In this document: positions 15,156 through 21,711 of the stretch, piece after piece
How positions within the stretch are numbered: the first letter of the stretch is position 1
Layout of the letters: each line of letters begins with the position of its first letter
IMG/VR virus record: IMGVR_UViG_3300042934_001310
Location: 1-24,157 of that record
Strand: one strand, 5' to 3'
DNA: 24,157 bases
From: a virus
Made by a program: the position numbers and the translations under genes
The notes under the pieces: model-generated
What the model was told of the DNA's origin: nothing
The model's database searches: none
The model's input: the letters and a program-made list of their open reading frames with translations, nothing else

Positions 15156-15944
15156 ATGCGGATGTGGGTTTTCGAGCTGGTTGTGCCTGGCGTTTGGCTT
15201 GAGATGGAAGATCGCCAGTTGTCTTGGGAAGTGGGGGGCCTGCTTTGGCACCTCGAAGGGAGTTTTTTTGAAGCCAATACAGCTTTGAACCTATTCCACC
15301 AAGCCTGGGTAACCGATTCCCAAAGTCCTTCCCCTAATCCCGATGACTGGGAGAGGGACAGGGCGCGACGTAGTGAGATACAGGACGCGCTAATCCAGAC
15401 CAAGGGAGATTTTAGTCATGACGACTACATGGAGACCCACTTTGAGGCGGAGGTGATACACAAGCGGGAAAAGTGGTCTCAAGGCCGAGTGCCCAGTGAG
15501 CTGCAACGCAACGTCGTTCTCATCTATGCCAGAGCTTTTCTCTATGCGATGGATGCATTCGACAAATTCCTCACGGTTCTAAGCAAAACCGCCGGCGTTC
15601 CACCAGAAATCACTCAACTAAGTAATAAGATGAGTGAGCATTTCCCTGATTTGCGAGGTGTTAGGAATTCAGCTCAGCATCAAGAAGATCGAGCAAGAGG
15701 GCTTGGGGTACGAGGGGCTAAAATAGACCTCAAGCCGATCGACAACACGATTGTAAAAGCCCCAGCCAAGATGTTGATGCTGAACTGCTTGAATGGATCA
15801 AGATACGGCTCAACGATGGCTGACGGCCATTACGGCGAGGTTGACGTATCTCCCGAGTCGATGGCGTGCCTGCAGTCCTTACTCCTTGAGGTCTTGAATT
15901 GCTTCAGATGGAGGGGCCCTAAGCGGCATCTTCCTAGCGGGTGA
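15156..15944 (+). CDS. Protein with HEPN-like Rx4H motif
   Basis: A 262-residue protein (start ATG 15156 with GAGGA just upstream; ATG 15162 equally possible). An N-terminal region of mixed composition is followed at about 118-180 by helices ending in LRGVRNSAQHQEDRARG. R170-NSAQ-H175 fits the Rx4-6H motif of HEPN ribonucleases, found after a helix as in that fold, and the preceding helix 'RNVVLIYARAFLYAMDAFDKFL' would be HEPN helix 1/2. HEPN proteins cut RNA in many toxin and abortive-infection systems. If this is one, it is a likely defence cargo gene, yet no antitoxin or sensor is directly adjacent. The motif is seen; the nuclease role is inferred. The alternative is a catalytically inactive helical protein of unknown function. 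Confidence 0.6.
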   Translation: MRMWVFELVVPGVWLEMEDRQLSWEVGGLLWHLEGSFFEANTALNLFHQAWVTDSQSPSPNPDDWERDRARRSEIQDALIQTKGDFSHDDYMETHFEAEVIHKREKWSQGRVPSELQRNVVLIYARAFLYAMDAFDKFLTVLSKTAGVPPEITQLSNKMSEHFPDLRGVRNSAQHQEDRARGLGVRGAKIDLKPIDNTIVKAPAKMLMLNCLNGSRYGSTMADGHYGEVDVSPESMACLQSLLLEVLNCFRWRGPKRHLPSG

Positions 15945-16492
15945 CAAGCCATTCATGACCGTGACTCTCGCTTCTGGCTCGTTCATTCACCTGCAGCGCT
16001 GGCGCGAACCTGGGTGGATTGCCTATCGAGAAATGTTGAGGTTGCCAGGCGATGGTTTCCACTTTGGTTTCCACGGTATTGCGGCCTTGCCAGGTGGCAA
16101 CCGTACCGCCACGCCCACCATGAGCAACCACATCAAAACCACGAATTTCCCACACGTCGTCAGCTGATCCAGTCCCAGGTTTTCTCAGGTTCCACGGTGT
16201 CGAAAGCAACGCACTGTGTAGGAATTAAAACGGCAAGCTGGTCAGCAACCTTTACCCGGCCCTTACCAAATGTAAGTCAGGTACGAGACGAAACCCGCAC
16301 GGTCTGTGTGTCTGACTACAGACATCAGGCCATGCCAGCAGAGCAGATGCATACTGCAATCTCATGCGCAAAGACGAGGGGACGGGTGGGAGTAGCGTCG
16401 TAAGGTTGTCTAGGTATAAAGTCGCCGCGCTCGTGATTTATCGCCAAAAATGAGTGGCGGTCTTGCAAATTTGCATCGCTAGGGAGAAATGG
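15945..16492. other. Gene-free stretch of 548 bp
   Basis: No convincing gene on either strand. A minus-strand frame at 15934-16209 is open but has no ribosome site or recognisable product. The stretch carries a tandem GGTTTCCAC pair at 16054-16074 and other GGT-type repeats, and a TAGGTATA element at about 16411. It presumably contains the promoter of the gene at 16493, which I cannot place with confidence. Confidence 0.5.
16054..16074. repeat. Tandem GGTTTCCAC pair with 12-bp period
   Basis: GGTTTCCAC at 16054-16062 and again at 16066-16074, separated by TTT. The pair is built like the GGTATCCAC pair at 14940-14960 (same 12-bp period, one base different in each unit), so the two intergenic stretches share a repeat family. 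Confidence 0.6.
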
Positions 16493-17482
16493 ATGTCTGA
16501 CGTAGCACAGCTGGTAATCAGGTCTGAGGCCGATGCGCTTGCCGTGGTTGAGCAAGCCCTTCAAGGCGCATTCGACGATCAGAGCGTAATGATCCGATTC
16601 GAAGGATGGCCGAATTTTGATGTCGATATCAAAGGTGAGCGGTACCACAGCTCTCTTCCGACGGGTGTTCTAAAATCCTTCATTGAATACCAAAACGCGA
16701 TGAACCGTGCCTTCGCCTCGGTCGCGTATGGGAAGACAGCAAAAGGGATGACTGATGAAGATCGGAAGGACATTGAGCTAGTCTTTGAAATTCATGAAGG
16801 TACAACGGATGCCAATGCTGCACTGGTCGAGCCGCTTACCAAGCTGGGAGAGAAAGCCATCGAACGCATGACGGGGAAGCAGTTGGTCCTCACGATTCTA
16901 GGCGCAGCCCTTATTCTGGGCGGAGCGTGGACTGCTGTGCACTGGATGGATAAGGATGCTGAGGTAAAGATTGATGCTCAAAAATCCGCTCTGATGACCA
17001 GGGTGCTCGTGCAGAACGAGAACTTGGCGCAGTTGCAGGCGGATGTAGCTAAGTCGGCTATGACTTTGGTGAAAGGTGCGCATGACGCAGAACGGATTAA
17101 GTATGGAGACATCACGCTAGAAAAAGAGCAGATTGAAGCCATCAACCAGCGAGGCCGAGTAGCGACTGTCCCGTCCCGCATGGATGGGGCCTACCAAATT
17201 CTGCAGCTTAAAAGGCTGGAAGATCGATGGCGCATCGTGTTGTACAGCGAGGTGCATGGACAGTTCCAGACTGATCTCTTCCGCGGGCAAAACGCTGCTG
17301 AGTGCATTGAAGAAATTTCCACTGCGTTTGCGCGTCATACGGACGTAGATCTGTTTGTGCTAGGCCGCTTTAAGAGCGGTATCGTCCAGTCCGCAACTAT
17401 CCTAGGCAGCAAAGGGAATGGCTTAATCGTTGCAGATGTTGCGCCCGCACCTGATGCCGATGACGACGAGCCAGCGGAGTAA
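16493..17482 (+). CDS. Single-pass membrane protein, 329 aa
   Basis: The start at 16493 is set by AGGGAGAA about 6 nt upstream. The N-terminal 128 residues look like a cytoplasmic alpha/beta domain (SDVAQLVIRSEADALAVVEQALQGAFDD). They are followed by one clear membrane helix at about 130-152 (LVLTILGAALILGGAWTAVHWM) and a charged C-terminal domain of about 175 residues with helical stretches (AQLQADVAKSAMTLVKGAHDAERIK) and an acidic tail. There is no signal peptide, and topology cannot be fixed. Family not recognised. A membrane-anchored two-domain protein on a mobile element could be a sensor or effector of phage defence, but no catalytic motif supports this. The gene stands alone between two long gene-free stretches. 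Confidence 0.75.
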   Translation: MSDVAQLVIRSEADALAVVEQALQGAFDDQSVMIRFEGWPNFDVDIKGERYHSSLPTGVLKSFIEYQNAMNRAFASVAYGKTAKGMTDEDRKDIELVFEIHEGTTDANAALVEPLTKLGEKAIERMTGKQLVLTILGAALILGGAWTAVHWMDKDAEVKIDAQKSALMTRVLVQNENLAQLQADVAKSAMTLVKGAHDAERIKYGDITLEKEQIEAINQRGRVATVPSRMDGAYQILQLKRLEDRWRIVLYSEVHGQFQTDLFRGQNAAECIEEISTAFARHTDVDLFVLGRFKSGIVQSATILGSKGNGLIVADVAPAPDADDDEPAE

Positions 17483-17640
17483 TGCCACAAACAGCCCGGA
17501 ATCAAACCTGGCTGTTTAGCTCCTTCATATCCCATGAGCCGGGGCGCAATGACAGTGTCGACCTCTTCCGTCCGAGGTAAGACCAATGCCCGAGGCGGTG
17601 AAAATCATGGACCTTTGCCATCTCATACCTCTGATAGACA

Positions 17641-17834
17641 CCTGACGGATTCTGGACAGGCTCTGGACGGATCGGCACCAGCACCGCCAGACTGGACAAC
17701 ATGAAGCCAGCATCGTGTCTGGTGCGCGGACAGCTTGATCGTGCCTGGCCAGCTTGCTCTGTCCAAAATAGCAAGCGCTCTAGGCTTGTCCTTGACAGTC
17801 CTTGACGGAAATTTCTGACCACGCCTGACGGATT
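17641..17834. repeat. Degenerate CTGGAC / CTGACGG repeat cluster
   Basis: CCTGACGGATT occurs exactly at 17641-17651 and 17824-17834. Between them are CTGGACAGG (17652), CTGGACGG (17663), CTGGACAA (17692), CTTGACAG (17791) and CTTGACGG (17801). Unlike the 14.8-kb array, spacing is irregular. Function is unknown. Confidence 0.5.
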
Positions 17835-17937
17835 GACTCGCTGGCGGTTCAGCGTGATCTGCATGTAAACCATGCAGCATGGGGCCTGGCGCTGAATCGG
17901 GCGGGCCTGTAGTGGCGAAGATCGTCAGAAATTTCCG
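17806..17937. repeat. Three nested perfect inverted repeats
   Basis: The outer pair is 14 bp, CGGAAATTTCTGAC at 17806-17819 against its exact reverse complement at 17924-17937. A 7-bp pair, TTCAGCG (17848-17854) and CGCTGAA (17890-17896), lies inside it. Innermost is CTGCATG-TAAAC-CATGCAG at 17859-17877, 7 bp with a 5-nt loop. All three are nested but not quite concentric, giving a cruciform or long RNA stem with internal loops. CTTGACG just before the left outer arm is mirrored by CGTCAAG shortly after the right one. Confidence 0.65.
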
Positions 17938-18400
17938 AGCGTGCTCGTCAAGGGAAATTCGGCAGTCACGGATCTGTCAAAACCTGACATGCCGGGCCTA
18001 CGAAGGGAGCGGTCAATATGGCCCAGCCTTAGCCTGTGGACACCATGGGAGCTGTAACCAGGCCCCCACTATGGATAAGGAATGGTGAAGATCGCCACGC
18101 CCTAGCGGCAAAGGGTTCTCCTAGACGGAGATACCCCGAAAGCTCGGGGCATCGCCTGGGGTTGGCTAGCCTTGGAGAGATTACCAATATCGACCGGCTC
18201 GACTGTCAATTCTGCTGTCCGGCAGAGTTGGCCGACAAGGTGGTGCTGTAACATCCTGAAAGCAGGCTGAAACAGGTGCCAGGCGGTGAATGTATGTCTG
18301 GCAGATGGCATTGTCTCAAATTGCAGGTGATGCCGGCCGAACTCGCCTTAAGCTGCTCCTTGGTGGCATATTGCGATCTCACTGTCCAAAGGAATGCCCA

Positions 18401-18778
18401 ATGACATATGTACTGAAGCAATTATCAGCAGCAGAGATTCGACACATTGCAGACCTTTCGCGAGCAATGATCGAGGATGGACCGTCAGTCGTGCGCATAG
18501 GGGAATTCGATCTCGATCGACTTTTCAATAGAACTCCTGAAGAGGCCGCTCTGGCAGAGGGAATTTTGGCCTTGAGCCGTGAGAAAAAGCTGGAGCTGAT
18601 TGCTCTTACTTACTTCGGCCGGGGCGATGCTAGTGACGAAGAGCCGGAGGCAGGCATAGCTCGCTTACGCCGAATCTTCGAGCGCGATTCAGACGACGAG
18701 ATCGCCGACAAGATCGCTGGAAAAAGCCCTGCTTTGGCTTCCTACCTAGACAATGCTCTAGCAAAAGTTGAAGCCTAA
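18401..18778 (+). CDS. DUF3775-like protein, 125 aa
   Basis: The start at 18401 is supported by AAAGGAA about 8 nt upstream. The C-terminal half, EKKLELIALTYFGRGDASDEEPEAGIARLRRIF and then SPALASYLDNALAKVE, matches the DUF3775 pattern (a conserved L-x-A-L-x-x-x-GRGD stretch followed by a helix ending in YL/YLE). The protein is small, acidic, helical and cytoplasmic, with unknown biochemical role. Family assignment is from memory of the pattern. It is the last gene before the attR-like site. Confidence 0.65.
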   Translation: MTYVLKQLSAAEIRHIADLSRAMIEDGPSVVRIGEFDLDRLFNRTPEEAALAEGILALSREKKLELIALTYFGRGDASDEEPEAGIARLRRIFERDSDDEIADKIAGKSPALASYLDNALAKVEA

Positions 18779-18806
18779 GGTCAGGATTCTTTCCTCCTGG
18801 GACCTA

Positions 18807-18849
18807 GCGCGACACGCGGTTCAACAAAGTGGCGATCTCTGTGTCGCGC
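18807..18849. repeat. 9-bp perfect inverted repeat near the element end
   Basis: GCGCGACAC (18807-18815) and GTGTCGCGC (18841-18849) are exact reverse complements with 25 nt between them. No T-run follows, so a terminator is unlikely. It could bind a recombination accessory protein. Confidence 0.5.
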
Positions 18850-18910
18850 ACTACCCTGCAGGGCGGTGGAGGAATGGAGCGCGCCAAGTCGGGAGCGGGG
18901 TACTTTTCGG

Positions 18911-18932
18911 TTTAGGTATATGTTTAGGTATA
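18911..18932. repeat. TTTAGGTATA direct repeat, possible integrase arm sites
   Basis: TTTAGGTATA at 18911-18920 and 18923-18932, a 12-bp period. It lies 56 bp inside the candidate attR core, where integrase arm-type sites normally lie as short direct repeats. The second copy continues as TAGGTATACA, which recurs at 21656-21665. Confidence 0.5.
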
Positions 18933-18987
18933 CAGTGGTGGCTTGTGACTATGAACACCCTGTGTTTGCTGTCTTTCAGGTGCCCGA

Positions 18988-19010
18988 TTCGACTCCTGCC
19001 TCCGGCACCA
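18988..19010 (+). other. Candidate attR: 3' end of a tRNA gene without its body
   Basis: The 23 bases read in order as a T-loop (TTCGACT), the 3' strand of a T-stem (CCTGC), the 3' strand of an acceptor stem (CTCCGGC), a discriminator A and CCA. The 5 bases before the loop (CCCGA) do not pair with CCTGC, and no D or anticodon arm precedes, so the tRNA body is absent. This is the hallmark of the distal att copy left by tRNA-targeting P4-type integrases. Orientation (+) agrees with a tRNA upstream of base 1 on the same strand as the integrase. The implied tRNA starts GCCGGAG, as some Pseudomonas leucine tRNAs do; I cannot verify the isotype. Confidence 0.65.
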
Positions 19011-19318
19011 GTATTTTCAAGACCTCCAGAGGCATAGCCTCCTACGTGAGGCAATGCTGTGACAGCAGGGTGACAGCAAAAGCATCCTTCACAGTGTTCG
19101 CCCCAGCTCGCGTAAGCTGGAGGATGGATACCATGATCTGGTATGGGATGACGAGATCTGAGATAATTATCCTAGAAGGTAGCAGTCGATCTGCCGTATG
19201 GCCTTAACGCTTCCCGCCTTCGCCCTAGACCCATGAGCTTATCGCTCATACAGCTTATTACCGGGTGGGAAATCCAGCCAGGTATGGATTTCAGATATCG
19301 CCAAGGTAGGTTTAATGT

Positions 19319-20242
19319 ATGCTCGATAAGTATGAGCGTTGGGTTCACTTCTATACTGCTTCATTACTGAGTTCCCCTATTGGTGCTCCAGAATTTAGTA
19401 TTAAGGAAGTATTTAAAAAGCTTGAAGAGCGCTTCGCAAGAAGTCAGTGCTTCAAGCTGGTGGAACGCAGTTCTGCATGTATCCGAATTACTCGCTTTGC
19501 CTTTAATGAATCTGAAACCTCGGTTGCGCTGTTGCTGCAATATTCGGACTCAAAGGCTTCAGATCCCTCGTTTGGTGATCTCGTATCTGGCAACCTCCGT
19601 CAGGAGCCTAAGCTTGCTGGTGAAGGTATTGCTGTCTCCGCGCATCTGCATTTGAAGTTGACTTCTTTACCCAATAGACCCCTTGAGTTCTTGCTGAAGC
19701 TCGAGGATGTTCCTGGGCTGGGGAAGAGTCGGATCCTGCCTTTTTTGAATGGCATGATTAAAGAAATCATGCAGCGTGACTTCATTGATGCTGTAGATGG
19801 TAAAAAGAAAGTCTGCCATCCGATTCTAATATTGGAGCACCATGCTTCACAATCTCTTAAAGAAAACCTTGATAGTGGCGAGCTTCGATTTATTGAGCTA
19901 AGTAAAAATAAGAGTGTTTCGGGCATGGATGAGGACCATTATTTGGTCCGGAGCACTGCCAGCTTGAAAGTCAAGATTGCGGCTAACCTCGACGGAGAAG
20001 TTTCTGTAGGAATCGTGAACCGATTGAAGGAAAAATACGCAAAAGACGGCTATGATCATGTAAAAGTGGTGTTCAAGCACAAGGAAGGCAAGCAGCGTAC
20101 TGTCGACGTTAGCGGTCCTCGCCAGGATGCGGGAGAGGCATTGTTTGGCAAGGTTGAAATGATTACGCTGGTCAATCCTCTTCCTCAATGCTCTGACTAT
20201 TTGAATGATGAAGTGCTCAAGAAGATGAATGCACTAAAGTAG
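19319..20242 (+). CDS. Hypothetical soluble protein, first gene of a two-gene unit
   Basis: A 307-residue protein with AAGGTAGG about 9 nt before the ATG. No signal peptide or membrane segment. It seems to have an N-terminal domain (1-130, alpha/beta, FSIKEVFKKLEERFARSQCFKLVERS) and a second part rich in beta strands (about 205-300, ASLKVKIAANLDGEVSVGIVNRLKEKY, HVKVVFKHKEGKQRTVDVS). Not recognised; not clearly KwaB/DUF4868. It is AT-richer than the flanking genes. The stop lies 10 bp before the start of a four-helix membrane protein. A soluble sensor with a membrane partner is the plan of several abortive-infection systems, so a defence role is a fair hypothesis and no more. Confidence 0.75.
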   Translation: MLDKYERWVHFYTASLLSSPIGAPEFSIKEVFKKLEERFARSQCFKLVERSSACIRITRFAFNESETSVALLLQYSDSKASDPSFGDLVSGNLRQEPKLAGEGIAVSAHLHLKLTSLPNRPLEFLLKLEDVPGLGKSRILPFLNGMIKEIMQRDFIDAVDGKKKVCHPILILEHHASQSLKENLDSGELRFIELSKNKSVSGMDEDHYLVRSTASLKVKIAANLDGEVSVGIVNRLKEKYAKDGYDHVKVVFKHKEGKQRTVDVSGPRQDAGEALFGKVEMITLVNPLPQCSDYLNDEVLKKMNALK

Positions 20243-20252
20243 AGGTAATGTG

Positions 20253-20933
20253 ATGAGTAGCTCTAAAAGACTTCTTATGCCTCTGTCATATCTGCGCATC
20301 GAACGGAAGGGTAAAGCTTTCGACGAGCTTGTGTTGCCATTACTTCTTTTGGCATTAACTCTTTGCTTTTTCTGGTTGCTAGACTGGAAACTAGTTATTT
20401 TTGGTAGCAGTGGCCTTGTTTCCGGTGTGGGCAGTTATCTGCAAGTTGTCACTGGCTTCTATATAGCGTCTCTAGCGGCAGTTGCAACATTCAATCAAAA
20501 AAACATGGATTTAAGGATGGCAGGGGATAGCCCTACACTTACTGTTGAGTGGAAGGGGCGTCGGCTAGAAGAGCAGTTGACGCGTAGGAGGTTTCTATGC
20601 TTCTTGTTTGGATATCTCTCGTTTTTGTCAATTTTTGTCTATTTCGGTGGAGTAGGAGCTAACCTTATCGCGCCCCCTCTGGTGGCCGCTCTTCCTAAAG
20701 ACTATTTGTTTTTTGTCAAATGGGGCTTTGTATCTGTCTATCTGTTGGTTGTGTATAATTTGATTTGTACTACCCTGCTCGGCTTGTATTACATGACTGA
20801 GCGTATCCATCGTCCCGAATCCGAATTTGTGGGATCTGACAGCCAGCCTGAAGAGGACGAGCGCCCTGATTCGGATCGTGATGATAGAGCAGTAAATTTT
20901 GAAAAGCCCTCTGCCGAAGAAAACAGCTGGTAG
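20253..20933 (+). CDS. Four-helix membrane protein, second gene of the unit
   Basis: The start is at ATG 20253 (AGAGGT about 7 nt upstream); GTG 20250 is in frame and possible. Predicted membrane helices by eye are 27-44 (VLPLLLLALTLCFFWLLD), 63-80 (LQVVTGFYIASLAAVATF), 114-134 (FLCFLFGYLSFLSIFVYFGGV) and 152-178 (LFFVKWGFVSVYLLVVYNLICTTLLGL). A basic cytoplasmic loop (KGRRLEEQLTRRR) lies between helices 2 and 3, and the C-terminal tail is strongly acidic (EEDERPDSDRDD). No transporter or enzyme motif is visible. It is AT-rich like its partner and would be co-transcribed. It could be a pore-forming or membrane-disrupting effector, but that is inference from architecture only. Confidence 0.75.
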   Translation: MSSSKRLLMPLSYLRIERKGKAFDELVLPLLLLALTLCFFWLLDWKLVIFGSSGLVSGVGSYLQVVTGFYIASLAAVATFNQKNMDLRMAGDSPTLTVEWKGRRLEEQLTRRRFLCFLFGYLSFLSIFVYFGGVGANLIAPPLVAALPKDYLFFVKWGFVSVYLLVVYNLICTTLLGLYYMTERIHRPESEFVGSDSQPEEDERPDSDRDDRAVNFEKPSAEENSW

Positions 20934-20942
20934 AGAAAATTT

Positions 20943-21551
20943 TCAGGCGTCGCGTATTCTTAAAACTGTCGTAGTTGAGCAGTTGGTGTGTCGGGCAGTT
21001 GCTCGAATACCTAAGCCAGCTGCCAGCAATTCTCTAACTCGTTTGTGCAGATTCTCATCCACCGGGCGTCCTTGGTACTTACCGGCCGCCTTGGCCTTCT
21101 CGATTCCCTGCGCTTGACGCTCGCGGCGCTGTTCATAATCTTTTCTGGCTATCGCCGCCATCATTTCAACCAGCATCGAGTTGATTGCTGCCAACATGCG
21201 TCCCGTGAACTCGTCGCCTTTCATATCACGCATTCCTTGGTGGCTAGTGGGCAGGTCGAGCGCGATGATACGCAGTCCTTTTGTGTCGATTCCAGCCTTC
21301 AGCTTTGCCCAGTCTTCCGCAGGGAGACGGGGCAGGCGATCAATAGATTCAATTAACAGCACATCGCCCTTATGGGCATCATTCAGTAGGCGCAGTAGCT
21401 GTGCCCGATCTGCGGCGGCACCGCTAGCGTTCTCCAAGTACTCGCAGGCAATGACGTTGTTATGGTCGCTAACGAACTTCTCCAGGAAGGACCGGGCGCG
21501 GCCGGCGTCTTGCTCGTCGGTGGATGCTCGAAGGTAGGCGCGGATGAACAT
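20943..21551 (-). CDS. Small serine recombinase (resolvase/invertase family)
   Basis: A 202-residue serine recombinase. The N-terminal catalytic domain has R8 and the nucleophile S10 in YLRASTDEQD, R49 in ADRAQLLRLL, and D71-R72 in IESIDRLPR. The long E-helix follows (about 115-150), then GKYQGRP and a C-terminal HTH (about 170-200, LHKRVRELLAAGLGIRATARHTNCSTTTVLRIR). The size fits resolvases and invertases, not large integrases. It converges on the membrane-protein gene, with only 9 bp between the two stops. It could resolve or invert this accessory segment. No invertible segment or full res site is obvious, but a palindromic stretch lies just upstream of its start. Confidence 0.9.
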   Translation of the reverse strand: MFIRAYLRASTDEQDAGRARSFLEKFVSDHNNVIACEYLENASGAAADRAQLLRLLNDAHKGDVLLIESIDRLPRLPAEDWAKLKAGIDTKGLRIIALDLPTSHQGMRDMKGDEFTGRMLAAINSMLVEMMAAIARKDYEQRRERQAQGIEKAKAAGKYQGRPVDENLHKRVRELLAAGLGIRATARHTNCSTTTVLRIRDA

Positions 21552-21553
21552 AG

Positions 21554-21595
21554 TGCAACCTGTATCATTTAGGGTGTTGTCCTAATGCTGTTGCA
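21554..21595. promoter_or_regulatory. Palindromic stretch upstream of the serine recombinase
   Basis: TGCAAC (21554-21559) and GTTGCA (21590-21595) form an outer inverted repeat around TTAGG-GTGTTGT-CCTAA (21569-21585). It starts 3 bp before the recombinase ATG on the minus strand, so it covers that gene's promoter. It may be the recombinase's own binding site (a res or crossover subsite) or an autoregulatory operator. Confidence 0.45.
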
Positions 21596-21711
21596 TTTTG
21601 GGTTGTACTTATCAAGCGAAAAGGCAGCCAGTGACTCAATTTGCCTGTATCAGCCTAGGTATACATCACGTAACATATCAGTTGCCGGGCGTATTGCCAC
21701 AAGGACGAAAC

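Larger units (their letters stand above)
17483..18400. other. Gene-free stretch of 918 bp with repeats
   Basis: I see no convincing gene on either strand; the open frames here lack ribosome sites and have unlikely products. The stretch holds degenerate CTGGAC/CTGACGG repeats (17641-17834), nested perfect inverted repeats (17806-17937) and a CCCCGA-AAGC-TCGGGG hairpin (18134-18149). Such a long structured stretch may hold a non-coding RNA, a packaging site, or the remains of a lost gene. Confidence 0.55.
18779..19318. other. Gene-free junction stretch containing the attR candidate
   Basis: No gene is visible. In order, it holds a 9-bp inverted repeat at 18807-18849, a TTTAGGTATA direct repeat at 18911-18932, a tRNA 3'-end fragment at 18988-19010, and hairpins CCAGCT-CGCGTA-AGCTGG (about 19106-19123) and ATGAGC-TTATC-GCTCAT (19233-19249). 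This clustering is what the end of an integrative element would look like. Confidence 0.6.

Noticed and set aside
15934-16209. Minus-strand frame with VETKVET repeat
   Set aside because: No ribosome site or known family. The repeat arises from the GGTTTCCAC pair, which I treat as a DNA repeat.
18988-19010. Complete tRNA gene
   Set aside because: No D-arm or anticodon arm precedes and the T-stem 5' strand does not pair, so only a 3' fragment is present.
19319-20933. Kiwa (KwaA/KwaB) defence system
   Set aside because: Sizes and the membrane-plus-soluble plan are similar, but gene order is reversed and the soluble protein lacks sequence features I associate with DUF4868.
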